Below are positions 36,419-45,836 of a stretch of DNA of 64,000 bases, piece by piece. Under the pieces are notes generated by a model. That model ran no database searches. It was not told where the DNA came from and saw nothing but the letters and a program-made list of their open reading frames with translations. Position 1 is the first letter of the stretch. The number at the start of each line of letters is the position of its first letter. This DNA is from Pseudalkalibacillus hwajinpoensis (lineage in GTDB: Bacteria > Bacillota > Bacilli > Bacillales > Guptibacillaceae). The DNA lies in NCBI RefSeq assembly GCF_039851965.1, contig NZ_CP156674.1:1178001-1242000 (forward strand). The letters are read 5' to 3'. The position numbers were made by a program, and so were the translations under genes.

Positions 36419-37846
36419 ATGTTCGCAAAATACGCTAAGAAAAAGCTTATTCCATTTGCTGTAATTTCATCACTAGCTGTTGCAGGACTATCCGGAAATG
36501 CCACAATGACCGAAGCTAAATCTGACAATGCAAAGCACAAGAAAAACGAAATTGAGAATGTGATCTTTCTAATTGGTGATGGAATGGGGCCAGTTTACAA
36601 CACAGCTTATCGTTCTTATAAGGATGATAAGTCCACCCCTTACATGGAGAAAACAGCGTTCGACGAGTACCTTCTTGGAGCTCAGGAAACGTACTCGTGG
36701 GATACAGAAGAAAGCATAACGGACTCAGCAGCAGCAGGAACGTCAATGGCGGCTGGAATCAAAACATACAATGGCGCTATTTCAGTTAATCTTGAAAAGA
36801 ATGAAGTGAAAACGGTTCTTGAAGAAGCGAAAGAAAACAATAAGGCAACAGGGCTTGTGTCAACTTCTCAAATCAACCACGCTACCCCGGCTTCATTCGG
36901 TGCGCACGATGAATCCAGAAATAACTATAATGATATTGCCGATGACTATTACGATGAGATGATTGATGGCGCACATAAAGTCGATGTGCTTCTTGGCGGC
37001 GGTACAGCTTACTTTGACCGTGGTGATCGTGATCTAACTGAAGAATTCCAGGAAGATGGTTATAGCTACGTCACGTCTAAAGAAGAGCTAGCTAACGATG
37101 ACAATGATCAAATTCTTGGCCTCTTTGCTCCAAAAGGAATGGACAAGGCGATTGACCGTTCTGAAGAAACACCTTCCCTTTCTGAGATGACAGATGCAGC
37201 GCTTGAACGTTTGAGCGAAGACGATGATGGCTTCTTCCTCATGGTAGAAGGCAGTCAGATTGACTGGGCTGGACACGATAACGACGTGGTTGCCGCAATG
37301 AGTGAAATGGAAGACTTTGAGAAAGCTTACGAAAAAGCAATTGAATTTGCGAAAAAGGACAAAAATACGCTCGTGGTTACAACAGCTGACCATTCAACAG
37401 GTGGATTCGCAATGGGGCGCGATGGTGAATACATCTGGGATCCAGCGCCATTAAAAGCTGCAAAAAAGACGCCTGACTTTATGGCAGCCAAAATCGCTGA
37501 AGGTGCTGATGTTAAAGCGACGTTAACTGAAAACATCGATCTCGATTTAACTGAAGAAGAAATTGCATCTGTACAAGAAGCGGCAAAAACGGAAAATACC
37601 GTTGAGATTGACAATGCCATTGAAAAAATCTTCGACCTACGCTCAGGAACTGGATGGACGACTGGGGGACACACAGGCGTTGACGTCAATGTCTATGCTT
37701 ACGGCCCAAAATCTGAAGAATTCATCGGACTTCATGACAACCATGAAACAGGTCAATTGGTTATGGATCTCTTAAATGCGAAGCAGGATAAGGACGACGA
37801 CCATGATGACGATCATAAGAAGGACAAGAAGCATAAAAAAGATTAA
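36419..37846 (+). CDS. Secreted alkaline phosphatase
   Basis: 475 residues. Signal peptide to about residue 34. Metal site VIFLIGDGMGPVY (residue ~45) and phospho-acceptor serine in DSAAAGTSMAAG (~103). Later metal ligands are in EGSQIDWAGHDND and TTADHSTGGFAMG, and a final His in TGGHTGVDV. The last 25 residues are almost all Asp, His and Lys. Releases phosphate outside the cell, probably under PhoPR control. The ATG follows AGGGGG; a TTG one codon earlier is less likely. Confidence 0.93.
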   Translation: MFAKYAKKKLIPFAVISSLAVAGLSGNATMTEAKSDNAKHKKNEIENVIFLIGDGMGPVYNTAYRSYKDDKSTPYMEKTAFDEYLLGAQETYSWDTEESITDSAAAGTSMAAGIKTYNGAISVNLEKNEVKTVLEEAKENNKATGLVSTSQINHATPASFGAHDESRNNYNDIADDYYDEMIDGAHKVDVLLGGGTAYFDRGDRDLTEEFQEDGYSYVTSKEELANDDNDQILGLFAPKGMDKAIDRSEETPSLSEMTDAALERLSEDDDGFFLMVEGSQIDWAGHDNDVVAAMSEMEDFEKAYEKAIEFAKKDKNTLVVTTADHSTGGFAMGRDGEYIWDPAPLKAAKKTPDFMAAKIAEGADVKATLTENIDLDLTEEEIASVQEAAKTENTVEIDNAIEKIFDLRSGTGWTTGGHTGVDVNVYAYGPKSEEFIGLHDNHETGQLVMDLLNAKQDKDDDHDDDHKKDKKHKKD

Positions 37847-37865
37847 CGTACAGGAATTAAAGAAA

Positions 37866-37897
37866 ATCCCGCTGCTTAAAACACAGCGGGACTTTTC
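37866..37897 (+). terminator. Terminator of the phosphatase gene
   Basis: CCCGCTG / CAGCGGG stem, nine-base loop, followed by ACTTTTC. Confidence 0.8.
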
Positions 37898-37915
37898 TTC
37901 AAGGAGGTCTTTTTA

Positions 37916-38593
37916 ATGAAATATGTAGCTGCTTCCCTATTAATACTCACACTCTTTATTGGTGGATGTTCCGATAATCATACAGCACAGGAAACCAATT
38001 CTGAAGTGAAGGCTTCAAGCGACAGTACGGAATCAACAGTAAGCACCGAAACTAAGTCGACTAAGACAACCATAACGGATAGCCCACAGGCTCCTGACGA
38101 CAGTTCTCTTACAGAAGTCGGTGAATCATTTCAGGATGCCGATGGCTCGATCACATTGAACGCTATCTCTGACTATGATGAAACTACCACAATCGGTGAT
38201 GTGGAGCTTCACATTTCAGACGTGAAAATAATGAATTATGCTCCTTCTCCTGATCTGATTGATTTCTTCCACGGGTATTCTGATAACGAGACGCAGTTCA
38301 ATTACGTAAAACTTCGGGTTACGGTGAAGAACACTTCTGATAAAGCTGTAAATTTCGCACCAATATCGATGCTTGAAACAGGCAGCGAGAAAAAGGGGTT
38401 TGAGGATGATTTCTACCTTGAGAGCCTTTACGGCGTCTACGCCCCGAACGAGGAGAGATCTGGTCAGCTTGGGTTTGTGCTTAATGAGACAAAAGTTGAA
38501 AATCTAAAAGCTATTACCGTTCATACGAGTGATGTGTTCGATCAAAACAAAGAGTCTCTAACGAAAAGCAAGACAATTGAAGTTCCCTTCTAA
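37916..38593 (+). CDS. DUF4352-type lipoprotein
   Basis: 225 residues. Lipobox IGGC (Cys18), Ser/Thr-rich linker to about residue 65, then a beta-sandwich domain of DUF4352 type (VELHISDVKIMNY ... NYVKLRVTVKNTSDKAVNF ... APNEERSGQLGFVL). Its ribosome site (AAGGAGG) begins right after the phosphatase terminator, so partial read-through is possible. Binding partner unknown; cell-surface location. Confidence 0.82.
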   Translation: MKYVAASLLILTLFIGGCSDNHTAQETNSEVKASSDSTESTVSTETKSTKTTITDSPQAPDDSSLTEVGESFQDADGSITLNAISDYDETTTIGDVELHISDVKIMNYAPSPDLIDFFHGYSDNETQFNYVKLRVTVKNTSDKAVNFAPISMLETGSEKKGFEDDFYLESLYGVYAPNEERSGQLGFVLNETKVENLKAITVHTSDVFDQNKESLTKSKTIEVPF

Positions 38594-38616
38594 AGATCCC
38601 TGAACAGGGGTCTTTT
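38594..38616 (+). terminator. Terminator after the DUF4352 gene
   Basis: AGATCCCTG / CAGGGGTCT hairpin with a two-base-plus loop and T-run. Confidence 0.75.
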
Positions 38617-38692
38617 TGTCCTTTCGTGAATAAAACGCCTTTTCCGTGGACATCCCTTCCAAACGGACGTAAACTAGTATCCCGATGCACCT

Positions 38693-38849
38693 TTAAGCCT
38701 CTTTATAGCCTCTTGTAACATACCAGAAGAAGTAAGTAACAAAGGATAGCCCTAATCCCCCGAACAGAAACATCGATTGGAGTCTATATCCTTTATTTTC
38801 AATCATCCATTCCATAACAAAATGAAAAACCGCTGCTAAATCTAGCATA
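38693..38849 (-). pseudogene. Small membrane protein with one homopolymer frameshift
   Basis: GGAGGAG and an ATG eight bases on start MLDLAAVFHF. If one T is dropped from a T-run near 38820, the frame continues as VMEWMIENKGYRLQSMFLFG and GLGLSFVTYFFWYVTRGYKEA before TAA, about 51 residues with one membrane helix. As written, the frame stops after 16 codons. Either a base-calling error or a recent frameshift. Confidence 0.55.
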
Positions 38850-38919
38850 AACATCTCCTCCTGAGTGTTTGATTACTAGATTATAAGCAAGCGGTTTAAA
38901 ATATATACCTAAAATATAT

Positions 38920-39120
38920 TTATGTGAGGGAATTTAGTCGATCGGTTAGCTCCATGAACGAGTCGCGATTACGCTGATCGAGAGCCCAATCAATCTCTTT
39001 CTTTAACATGGCCTGTCTCTCTTCTATAGTGGATGCATTGATGTGTTCGATTAGCTGTTCAACCATTTCCTGTCTCTTTTCCGAAATCTGATTCTGGTAG
39101 ACCTTTCGATTCTCCATCAT
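38920..39120 (-). CDS. IDEAL-domain small protein
   Basis: About 66 residues. The C-terminal half carries the IDEAL pattern (EIDWALDQRNRDSFMELTDRL), seen in small Bacillus regulators and ComK-linked proteins. The rest is a basic helix. The start lies at adjacent ATGs behind GGAGG. Possibly an adaptor protein; partner unknown. Confidence 0.75.
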   Translation of the reverse strand: MMENRKVYQNQISEKRQEMVEQLIEHINASTIEERQAMLKKEIDWALDQRNRDSFMELTDRLNSLT

Positions 39121-39286
39121 GTAATCCTCCATTCGTATTGATAGAAACTTTGGTACGTTTGCTATGCTATTAGTTACATTCTATCCGATTTTTACAAAGT
39201 TTAAACAATAGTTTAGAAGATTCTAATAAATAAGGTCGAACTTTGTACTATTTTACTAGATTATAGGTTAGTTTTTGCTTCTTTTG

Positions 39287-40855
39287 TTACTCTTCCTCCG
39301 TCTGTTTGGCTACAGCAATTTGTTTTGATGCCGTCTCAATCAGTGATCTTTCCATTTTCTTCACTTCTGCTTGATGGTCCCTTCTTAGTGAAATAAAGAG
39401 CGCTCTGCACATGAGGAGCATAATAATCGTAAATGGCAAAGCTGCGATAAGTGATGCTGTTTGAAGCCCCTGAAGGCCACTGCTAATAATCAGCACAACT
39501 GAAATGGCAGCAATCAATGTACCCCAAACAATTTTAGATGCCATCGATGGGTGCATATCTCCCTTTGACGTCATCATACCTAATACAAATGTCGCAGAGT
39601 CAGCAGAAGTAACGAGGAATACGGCGATCAAGAAAATCGAAAGACCAGATAATATGGACGTGAACGGGAACTGCTCAAGTGTTACGAAAAGAGCGCTCGT
39701 GACATCATTGCCTACAGCAGCAGTGATCGCTGTGCCACTAAATAGATCCATGTTTAGCGCAGCGCCTCCAAAAACAGCGATCCAGACCATCGCGATAAAA
39801 GGGGGAACGATCAACACGCCAAAAATCAACTCTCGTACAGTTCTTCCTCTTGAAATTCGCGCAACAAATGATCCTACAAAAGGTGACCATGCAATTACCC
39901 ATGCCCAGTAGAAAATTGTCCAATCCTTTACCCATGTTCCGCCTTGATAAGGCGTCATATAGAAGCTCATTTCAATAAAGTGCTGAATATAATCCCCTAC
40001 TGCCACGGTAAAACTTTCAAAAATAAAAACAGTTGGACCAAGAATAATGACGAAAACCATTAGTGAGAGTGCAAGGCCAAGGTTCAGGTTGCTTAAGTAT
40101 TTAATGCCTTTATCAAGTCCAGTTGTGGAGGAGAAGAGATACAAAACTAACAGAATGCCTGTAATGGTCAGTTGGATACCTGCATTTTGCGGGACGTTAT
40201 ACATGTAATTCAATCCACCATTTATTTGGAGAATCCCCAAACCTAGTGAAGTAGCGACGCCCATCACTGTTGCGATAACTGCAAGTGTGTTGACAGTTGT
40301 TTTCCAACTCGCTTTTTTCTTAGGTTCCTTGACCGTAATCGTGGAGCTGATTAGTGCACCACGCCCTTTTTTATATTGAAAGTATGCCATGACAAGACCA
40401 ACGATTGTGAACACAGACCATTGATGAATGCCCCAGTGGAAGAAGGAATAACGCATCGCTGTTCGCGCCGCCTCTTCCGTCCCGCCTTCAACGCCGAGCC
40501 CGAATGGAGGTGCGCCGAAATGAGTCATAGGTTCAGCGACTCCCCAGAAGACAAGCCCTACCCCAAACCCGCAGCTAAACAGCATCCCAATCCAAGTAAA
40601 ATAAGGGTATTTCGGACGCTCATCTTCCTTTCCAAGTCGCACCTTTCCATATTTACTGAATGCTAAGTAAAAACAAAATAGAACGAAGAACATAACAGCC
40701 ATTAAGTAAAACCAGCCAAAAGCATTTGTTGTATAACTAAAAACTGTGCTTGCAATACTCGAAAACCCTTCCGGTGCTACAGCCCCCCAGATGACGAGCA
40801 ATGTAATGACGAGTGTAGATATCCAGAATACAGGGTTCTTATAATTGGAATGCAT
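39287..40855 (-). CDS. BCCT-family transporter (probable ectoine/betaine uptake)
   Basis: 522 residues, 12 helices, full length for BCCT carriers. The glycine-rich sodium-site helix is GFGVGLVFWGVAEPMTHFG, and the family tryptophan segment is WTIFYWAWVIAWSPFVGSF followed by ARISRGRTVREL. Last gene of the ectoine-catabolic operon, 67 bases after the aldehyde dehydrogenase, so it most likely brings in ectoine or hydroxyectoine. Start at the ATG after GGGGAG. Its paralogue at 19687 is dead. Confidence 0.88.
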   Translation of the reverse strand: MHSNYKNPVFWISTLVITLLVIWGAVAPEGFSSIASTVFSYTTNAFGWFYLMAVMFFVLFCFYLAFSKYGKVRLGKEDERPKYPYFTWIGMLFSCGFGVGLVFWGVAEPMTHFGAPPFGLGVEGGTEEAARTAMRYSFFHWGIHQWSVFTIVGLVMAYFQYKKGRGALISSTITVKEPKKKASWKTTVNTLAVIATVMGVATSLGLGILQINGGLNYMYNVPQNAGIQLTITGILLVLYLFSSTTGLDKGIKYLSNLNLGLALSLMVFVIILGPTVFIFESFTVAVGDYIQHFIEMSFYMTPYQGGTWVKDWTIFYWAWVIAWSPFVGSFVARISRGRTVRELIFGVLIVPPFIAMVWIAVFGGAALNMDLFSGTAITAAVGNDVTSALFVTLEQFPFTSILSGLSIFLIAVFLVTSADSATFVLGMMTSKGDMHPSMASKIVWGTLIAAISVVLIISSGLQGLQTASLIAALPFTIIMLLMCRALFISLRRDHQAEVKKMERSLIETASKQIAVAKQTEEE

Positions 40856-40921
40856 AACCTTCTCCCCTTCTTTTGTTGGACGTATCATCATACCCGCTCA
40901 CAGTATGAGCGGGTGCAGTTT

Positions 40922-42373
40922 CTATTCATGCTTTCGATGCTTCAGCTTAAAGCTGACAACACGAGGTTCTGTCATTTCCAGAATGGAACTTTTCACGCCT
41001 TCGCGTCCAATTCCTGAACCCTTCACACCGCCAAATGGCATGCCGTCAATTCTGTAATCAGAGCTGTCATTGATCATAAGTCCTCCTACCTGCAGACGGG
41101 TAATCGCTTCGAACGCATTTTCAAGATTTTCTGTGAAAATGCCCGCATGTAGCCCATAGTTCACACTATTTGAAAGATCTATCGCCTCATCCAGATCACG
41201 AACAGGGTAAAGAAGAACAACTGGACCAAAAATTTCCTGTTGGGCAATAGTACAATCCTTAGCAACATGCGTTAGGACAGTTGGTGCATAATAAGCACCG
41301 TCCCTCATACCGCCGGTAAGCAAATTAGCCCCTTTTCCAACTGCTTCTTCTACCCATGACTCAACCCGCCTGGCTTCATTTTCATTGATCATTGGTCCCA
41401 TGTTCGTGGTCTCAAGCATTTTATCACCAACTGAAATGGCAGCTGTTTGCTCAACGAAAAGACGTTCGAACGTGTCATAAATACTCTCCTGAATGTACAC
41501 ACGCTGGACACCAATGCAATTTTGCCCTGCTGCTGAAAAGGAGCCTGATACAGTTGCGCTTACCGCATGAGCAAGGTCTGCATCTTTCAACACAATAACC
41601 GGTGAGTTCGAACCAAGCTCCATGCTGATCTTTTTCAAACCGGCCTGGTGCGTAATTTTCTCTCCTGTTTCAAGTCCGCCCGTAAACGAAATCATGCGTA
41701 CGTCTGGATGCGTAACGAGTACATCACCGACCTTACTTCCGCTTCCTGTGATGACAGACAGTATTTTCGGAGGTAGCCCGGCATGATCAAATGCTTCCGC
41801 TAAAAGCAATGCACTCAATGGTGTAACGGAGGCAGGTTTTACGATAATCGCATTTCCTGCAGCGATGGCCGGACCCATTTTGTGAGCGACAAGATTTAAT
41901 GGGTCATTAAAAGGAGTAATCGCCCCGATAATGCCAACTGGAAAGCGGAAATAGTAACCAAGTCGATCCTCACTACCCGGGCGCTGATCAAACGGAATTG
42001 TTTCTCCGTTAATCCGCCTCGCTTCCTCAGCTGAAATTCTAAGCGTCTCAATACAACGTTCTACTTCTCCTCTCGCTTCTGTGATCGTCTTGCTCCCTTC
42101 TTTCGCAATCGTTCTTGCAAATCGATCGCGATGCTCCCCAACATAACCTGCTGCCCTGTGGAGAATTTCCATTCGTTTATAAACAGGGAGCTCTGCCGCA
42201 ATTTTCATACCGAGCTTTGCTTCCTTAATCGCAAGTAACATATCTTCAGCAGAGGCAGATGGCACACTACAAATCATTGATTGATCGTGCGGGTCGTATA
42301 CGTCAATCTTCGCTTCCCTCGTCATCCATTCACCTGCAAGGTACATGCCCTGAACAGCCGTTTGTGTTGTCAT
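40922..42373 (-). CDS. Aldehyde dehydrogenase (DoeC-like role)
   Basis: About 483 residues, NAD(P)-dependent family. PFNDPLNLVAHKMGPAIAAGN is the cofactor site, FTGGLETG the glycine motif, ELGSNSPV the glutamate and GQNCIGVQ the catalytic cysteine. By operon context it should oxidise aspartate semialdehyde to aspartate, the last step of ectoine breakdown. ATG chosen, with AAGGGGTGG seven bases upstream. The gene sits 20 bases after the homoserine dehydrogenase. Confidence 0.85.
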   Translation of the reverse strand: MTTQTAVQGMYLAGEWMTREAKIDVYDPHDQSMICSVPSASAEDMLLAIKEAKLGMKIAAELPVYKRMEILHRAAGYVGEHRDRFARTIAKEGSKTITEARGEVERCIETLRISAEEARRINGETIPFDQRPGSEDRLGYYFRFPVGIIGAITPFNDPLNLVAHKMGPAIAAGNAIIVKPASVTPLSALLLAEAFDHAGLPPKILSVITGSGSKVGDVLVTHPDVRMISFTGGLETGEKITHQAGLKKISMELGSNSPVIVLKDADLAHAVSATVSGSFSAAGQNCIGVQRVYIQESIYDTFERLFVEQTAAISVGDKMLETTNMGPMINENEARRVESWVEEAVGKGANLLTGGMRDGAYYAPTVLTHVAKDCTIAQQEIFGPVVLLYPVRDLDEAIDLSNSVNYGLHAGIFTENLENAFEAITRLQVGGLMINDSSDYRIDGMPFGGVKGSGIGREGVKSSILEMTEPRVVSFKLKHRKHE

Positions 42374-42393
42374 CCTCACACCACCCCTTTCGA

Positions 42394-43383
42394 TTATGTT
42401 GTTACCGCCTTTTTCGCACGATGAAAATGAATTAAATCGATTAATAGTGAGAAGCCTGTTTCTTTAAGGCCAGCACCCGCCCCAGCTAACGTGATTGGCC
42501 CAGCGAGATTGCAGGTATACGTAACCGCGTTTATGGCTCCAGTAATCGATGCGAGCGGATCTGTGAGTGGAATCCGCTCTGGCCCGACGCATGCCTTAAC
42601 GTTCCCATTCTCTTTCTTAATCGTGCCAATCAACTTCCAGCGTTCACCATTCAGCTTAGCAGCATCCATATCCTGAGCAGTTAAGTGGCTAATCCCCTTA
42701 CACGAAACGTCTTCAACCATAATCTGAAGGCCCATTACGTAATTGGCGAGAATAACCACTTTGTACCTGACATCATAGCCTTCAATGTCATTCGTTGGAT
42801 CAGCTTCTGCAAACCCGTTGTCCTGTGCTTCTTTTAAAGCTCCATCGAAGGACGAACCTTCTTCCATCCTGGTTAACATGTAATTAGAAGTCCCATTAAA
42901 GATCCCACGAATTTCTGTAATCTCATTTCCTGCAAGGGCTGTAAGCGGCATTCTGAGCGCAGGTGTTCCACTCATCACCGTTCCTTCAAATCCGAAGAAA
43001 ACACCTTTTTCTTCAGCTAGTTTGCTTAATCCTCGATAAGCAAGTGCGATTGGACCTTTATTCGTTGTCACAACGTTTTTACCCGATTGGAACGCTGCTT
43101 TACAGTGATCAATTGCAGGCTGCCCCGTTCTCACATCAGTAAATGTGACTTCCACAATCGTATCCGCATTCGTTTGCTTGATCGTTTGCAAGCTATCAAG
43201 TCCTTTAATAAGACCAGGACTTTCAGGATACTCATTTAAGGCACCGGTTGAATGAATGGTTTCAAAAACTTTTTGGAGATCAAGACCTTCCTTCTCTTTA
43301 AGCTCTTTCCCCTGGTCCAAAATGATATCTGCCAGTCCCTGACCTACTCCACCAAAGCCAATAAAGGCAATTCGATGTGCCAC
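42394..43383 (-). CDS. Homoserine dehydrogenase (short form) in the ectoine operon
   Basis: About 329 residues, without the ACT domain of biosynthetic enzymes. NAD(P) fold IAFIGFGGVGQGLADI, TNKGPIAL near residue 110, and the signature GIFNGTSNYMLTRMEEG ... EAQDNGFAEADPTNDIEGYD with catalytic Asp/Lys region. It interconverts homoserine and aspartate semialdehyde. Its place between deacetylase and aldehyde dehydrogenase genes suggests a catabolic direction. GTG start with GGAGG eight bases before. Confidence 0.87.
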   Translation of the reverse strand: MAHRIAFIGFGGVGQGLADIILDQGKELKEKEGLDLQKVFETIHSTGALNEYPESPGLIKGLDSLQTIKQTNADTIVEVTFTDVRTGQPAIDHCKAAFQSGKNVVTTNKGPIALAYRGLSKLAEEKGVFFGFEGTVMSGTPALRMPLTALAGNEITEIRGIFNGTSNYMLTRMEEGSSFDGALKEAQDNGFAEADPTNDIEGYDVRYKVVILANYVMGLQIMVEDVSCKGISHLTAQDMDAAKLNGERWKLIGTIKKENGNVKACVGPERIPLTDPLASITGAINAVTYTCNLAGPITLAGAGAGLKETGFSLLIDLIHFHRAKKAVTT

Positions 43384-43398
43384 GCTTTCCACCTCCGT

Positions 43399-44598
43399 TT
43401 AGATTGTTTTCAGTAACTCATGCGCCGTTTTTGTTAAAATTGCAGTTCCAATTGGAAGGCAGCGTTCATCGATATCAAAAATGGGAGTGTGAAGTTCACG
43501 GCTGATACCGTCTTCAAACGCGCAGCCCAGGAAAAACATTGCAGCGGGTACACGCAGAGCAATATAGGCGAAATCTTCTCCACCAAGCCCGAACGGACCG
43601 GAAGCAACCACAAGCCCCGGGTATAATTCAGTTGCAGCTCTTTCAATTATCCGGTTTACACCTGGATTATTTCGTAACGCCGGCTCTCCCTCTTCTACGT
43701 CAAATTCATACCTTCCACCAAGAGCTTCCGCCACCTTAAAGGCCTGTTCAAGCTCGTGAGTAAGCTGCATTCTCGCTTCTTTACTATAGGTTCGAATCGT
43801 CCCAACGATCCGGACTTCATCGGGAATGATGTTACTTGCGCTTCCCGCATGGATCTCACCAATGCTAACAACCGCTGTTTCTAATGGAGAGATACGGCGA
43901 TTAACGATGCTATAGAGCGCTGGAAGCACTGAAGATAATAGCCAGATCGGATCAGACCCCATGTGCGGGTACCCACCATGTCCACCGGTGCCAAAAATCT
44001 TCCCTTCAAACACATCAACATTTGCCATGCTTTCTCCATCATGAACCTGAATCACATCAACGGGCTGCCAGGGACAAACATGAACAGCTGCTGCCGCATC
44101 AACATCCGCGAATACTCCATCTCTTATCATATATGAGGCACCCGAAAGTCCGTTGCCATCTGTCGCTTCTTCCGCCGGTTGAAAAATCAACTTCACCGTA
44201 CCGTGCAGTGCACCCTTTGCCGCATCCTGAACAAGAAGCTTAGCAACTCCCAGCAGCATCGCCGTATGTGCGTCATGTCCACAGGCATGCATCACACCAT
44301 CATTCTTCGAGCGATACGAATGAGTAGTCGTCTCTTGAATTGGTAGGGCATCCATATCTGCACGAAGTGCGATTGTTGGACCGCCCTTCCCAGAAATAAT
44401 GCCAACAACTCCGTTCCCAGCAACATTCTGTTGGAGATTTGAAACACCTATTTCACGTAGCGTTTTCACCACAAAAGCAGCTGTTTCGCATTCCTGAAAG
44501 CTGAGTTCAGGATGAGCATGAAAAGTACGTCGCCAATGTATTAACTCTTCTTGGATAGCCTCCGCTCGTTCCTTTTCTGACTGCTGTACGATCGCCAT
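43399..44598 (-). CDS. M20 amidohydrolase (DoeB2-like deacetylase)
   Basis: 399 residues. M20D motifs: HAHPELSFQE, ADMDALPI (metal ligand Asp), MHACGHDAHTAMLLG, and FQPAEEATDGNG with the catalytic glutamates, then GGEDFAYI. Members remove acyl groups from amino acids. In this operon it should deacetylate N-acetyl-2,4-diaminobutyrate produced by DoeA. The start follows GGGAGGG. 15 bases separate it from the homoserine dehydrogenase gene. Confidence 0.87.
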   Translation of the reverse strand: MAIVQQSEKERAEAIQEELIHWRRTFHAHPELSFQECETAAFVVKTLREIGVSNLQQNVAGNGVVGIISGKGGPTIALRADMDALPIQETTTHSYRSKNDGVMHACGHDAHTAMLLGVAKLLVQDAAKGALHGTVKLIFQPAEEATDGNGLSGASYMIRDGVFADVDAAAAVHVCPWQPVDVIQVHDGESMANVDVFEGKIFGTGGHGGYPHMGSDPIWLLSSVLPALYSIVNRRISPLETAVVSIGEIHAGSASNIIPDEVRIVGTIRTYSKEARMQLTHELEQAFKVAEALGGRYEFDVEEGEPALRNNPGVNRIIERAATELYPGLVVASGPFGLGGEDFAYIALRVPAAMFFLGCAFEDGISRELHTPIFDIDERCLPIGTAILTKTAHELLKTI

Positions 44599-44620
44599 TT
44601 CATTCCCTCCCTTGTGCAAT

Positions 44621-45814
44621 CTATACGTTTGTCACACTGGATACGGATTGAAAGGCCTGTTCAAGATCGGCAATCAAATCCTCGACATCTTCAATACCTG
44701 CTGAATACCTGACAAGTCCTTCTGGAATTCCCATCAATGCTCGCTCTTCAGGCGTACACTCCACGTGGCTTGTTGTTCTTGATGGTCCTACAGTCGTTTC
44801 TACAGCGCCAAGGTTAGCCGCTCTGTTTGCATATTTCAATTTAGGAAGCAGATGCCTCATCGTTTCGACGCCCCCTTTTACGGAGAAGCTAAACATACCA
44901 CCAAAATCCTTCATTTGTTTCTTTGCGATCTCGTGAGCAGGATGCGTTTTCAGCCCAGGATAAAATACCGCTTCAACAAGATCCTGCGTTTGGAGGTATT
45001 TCGCCACTTTCATCGCATTTTCACACTGCTTTCTTACACGAAGATGGAGTGTTTTCATGCCTCGTAAGATCAAATAAGCAGCCATCGGGTCCATCGTTGC
45101 ACCGTTGATTTCACGGTAGTGGTAAATTTTCTCGATCAGTTCTTTTCTTCCACATATCACTCCCCCGAGCGCATCTGCATGCCCACCAAGAAACTTCGTC
45201 GCGCTATGAAGGACGAGGTCAACCCCTAGCGAAAGTGGATTCTGATTAATTGGTGTCGCGAATGTGTTATCTACGATGACAAGAGCTCCAGCATCATGGC
45301 CTGCTTTTGCCATACGCTCAATGTCTGTAATCTTGACTGTTGGATTCGTTGGTGTTTCAAGATAAAGGATTTTACAGCCCTTCGCCACTTCCTCTTCGAT
45401 CATGTCATGATGTCCCGTTTCACAGAGCACAACCTCGATATTCAACCTCGGAAGGAATTCGGTGAAAATTTTATTCGTCCCGCCATACGTATCTTTAATA
45501 GATACGATTCGGTCTCCCGGTAATAGAAATGTAGAAAGTGTATTGCTGATCGCTGCCATCCCGGTTGAGAAGCTCGTTGCGGCTTCTGCGCCTTCGAGTG
45601 CCTTCACCTTATCTTCAAACGCCTGAACGGTTGGATTCGTATTTCGGCCGTAGATATGTCCCTTCTTGTTTCCAACTGCAACCTCATACCATTCATCCAT
45701 GTCATCATAGCCATAAGCAACACTAAGAACGACGGGAACTTGTGTTGCACCGTGAACGAGATAATCTTTCTCCCCTGCCCAAACTGCCGCTGTTCCATTG
45801 TTCGTTTCCTTCAT
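44621..45814 (-). CDS. Gamma-family PLP enzyme (cystathionine gamma-synthase type)
   Basis: 397 residues, fold-type I trans-sulfuration family. The substrate-side YGRNTNPT motif is near residue 56, GMAAIS at ~85, and the PLP-binding lysine in HSATKFLGGHADA at ~200. Such enzymes perform gamma-eliminations and replacements on four-carbon amino acids. In an ectoine operon the likely four-carbon substrate is 2,4-diaminobutyrate or homoserine. This role is inferred. Located between eutC and the deacetylase. Confidence 0.85.
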   Translation of the reverse strand: MKETNNGTAAVWAGEKDYLVHGATQVPVVLSVAYGYDDMDEWYEVAVGNKKGHIYGRNTNPTVQAFEDKVKALEGAEAATSFSTGMAAISNTLSTFLLPGDRIVSIKDTYGGTNKIFTEFLPRLNIEVVLCETGHHDMIEEEVAKGCKILYLETPTNPTVKITDIERMAKAGHDAGALVIVDNTFATPINQNPLSLGVDLVLHSATKFLGGHADALGGVICGRKELIEKIYHYREINGATMDPMAAYLILRGMKTLHLRVRKQCENAMKVAKYLQTQDLVEAVFYPGLKTHPAHEIAKKQMKDFGGMFSFSVKGGVETMRHLLPKLKYANRAANLGAVETTVGPSRTTSHVECTPEERALMGIPEGLVRYSAGIEDVEDLIADLEQAFQSVSSVTNV

Positions 45815-45836
45815 AACGATCAGCTCCTCTTCTCTA

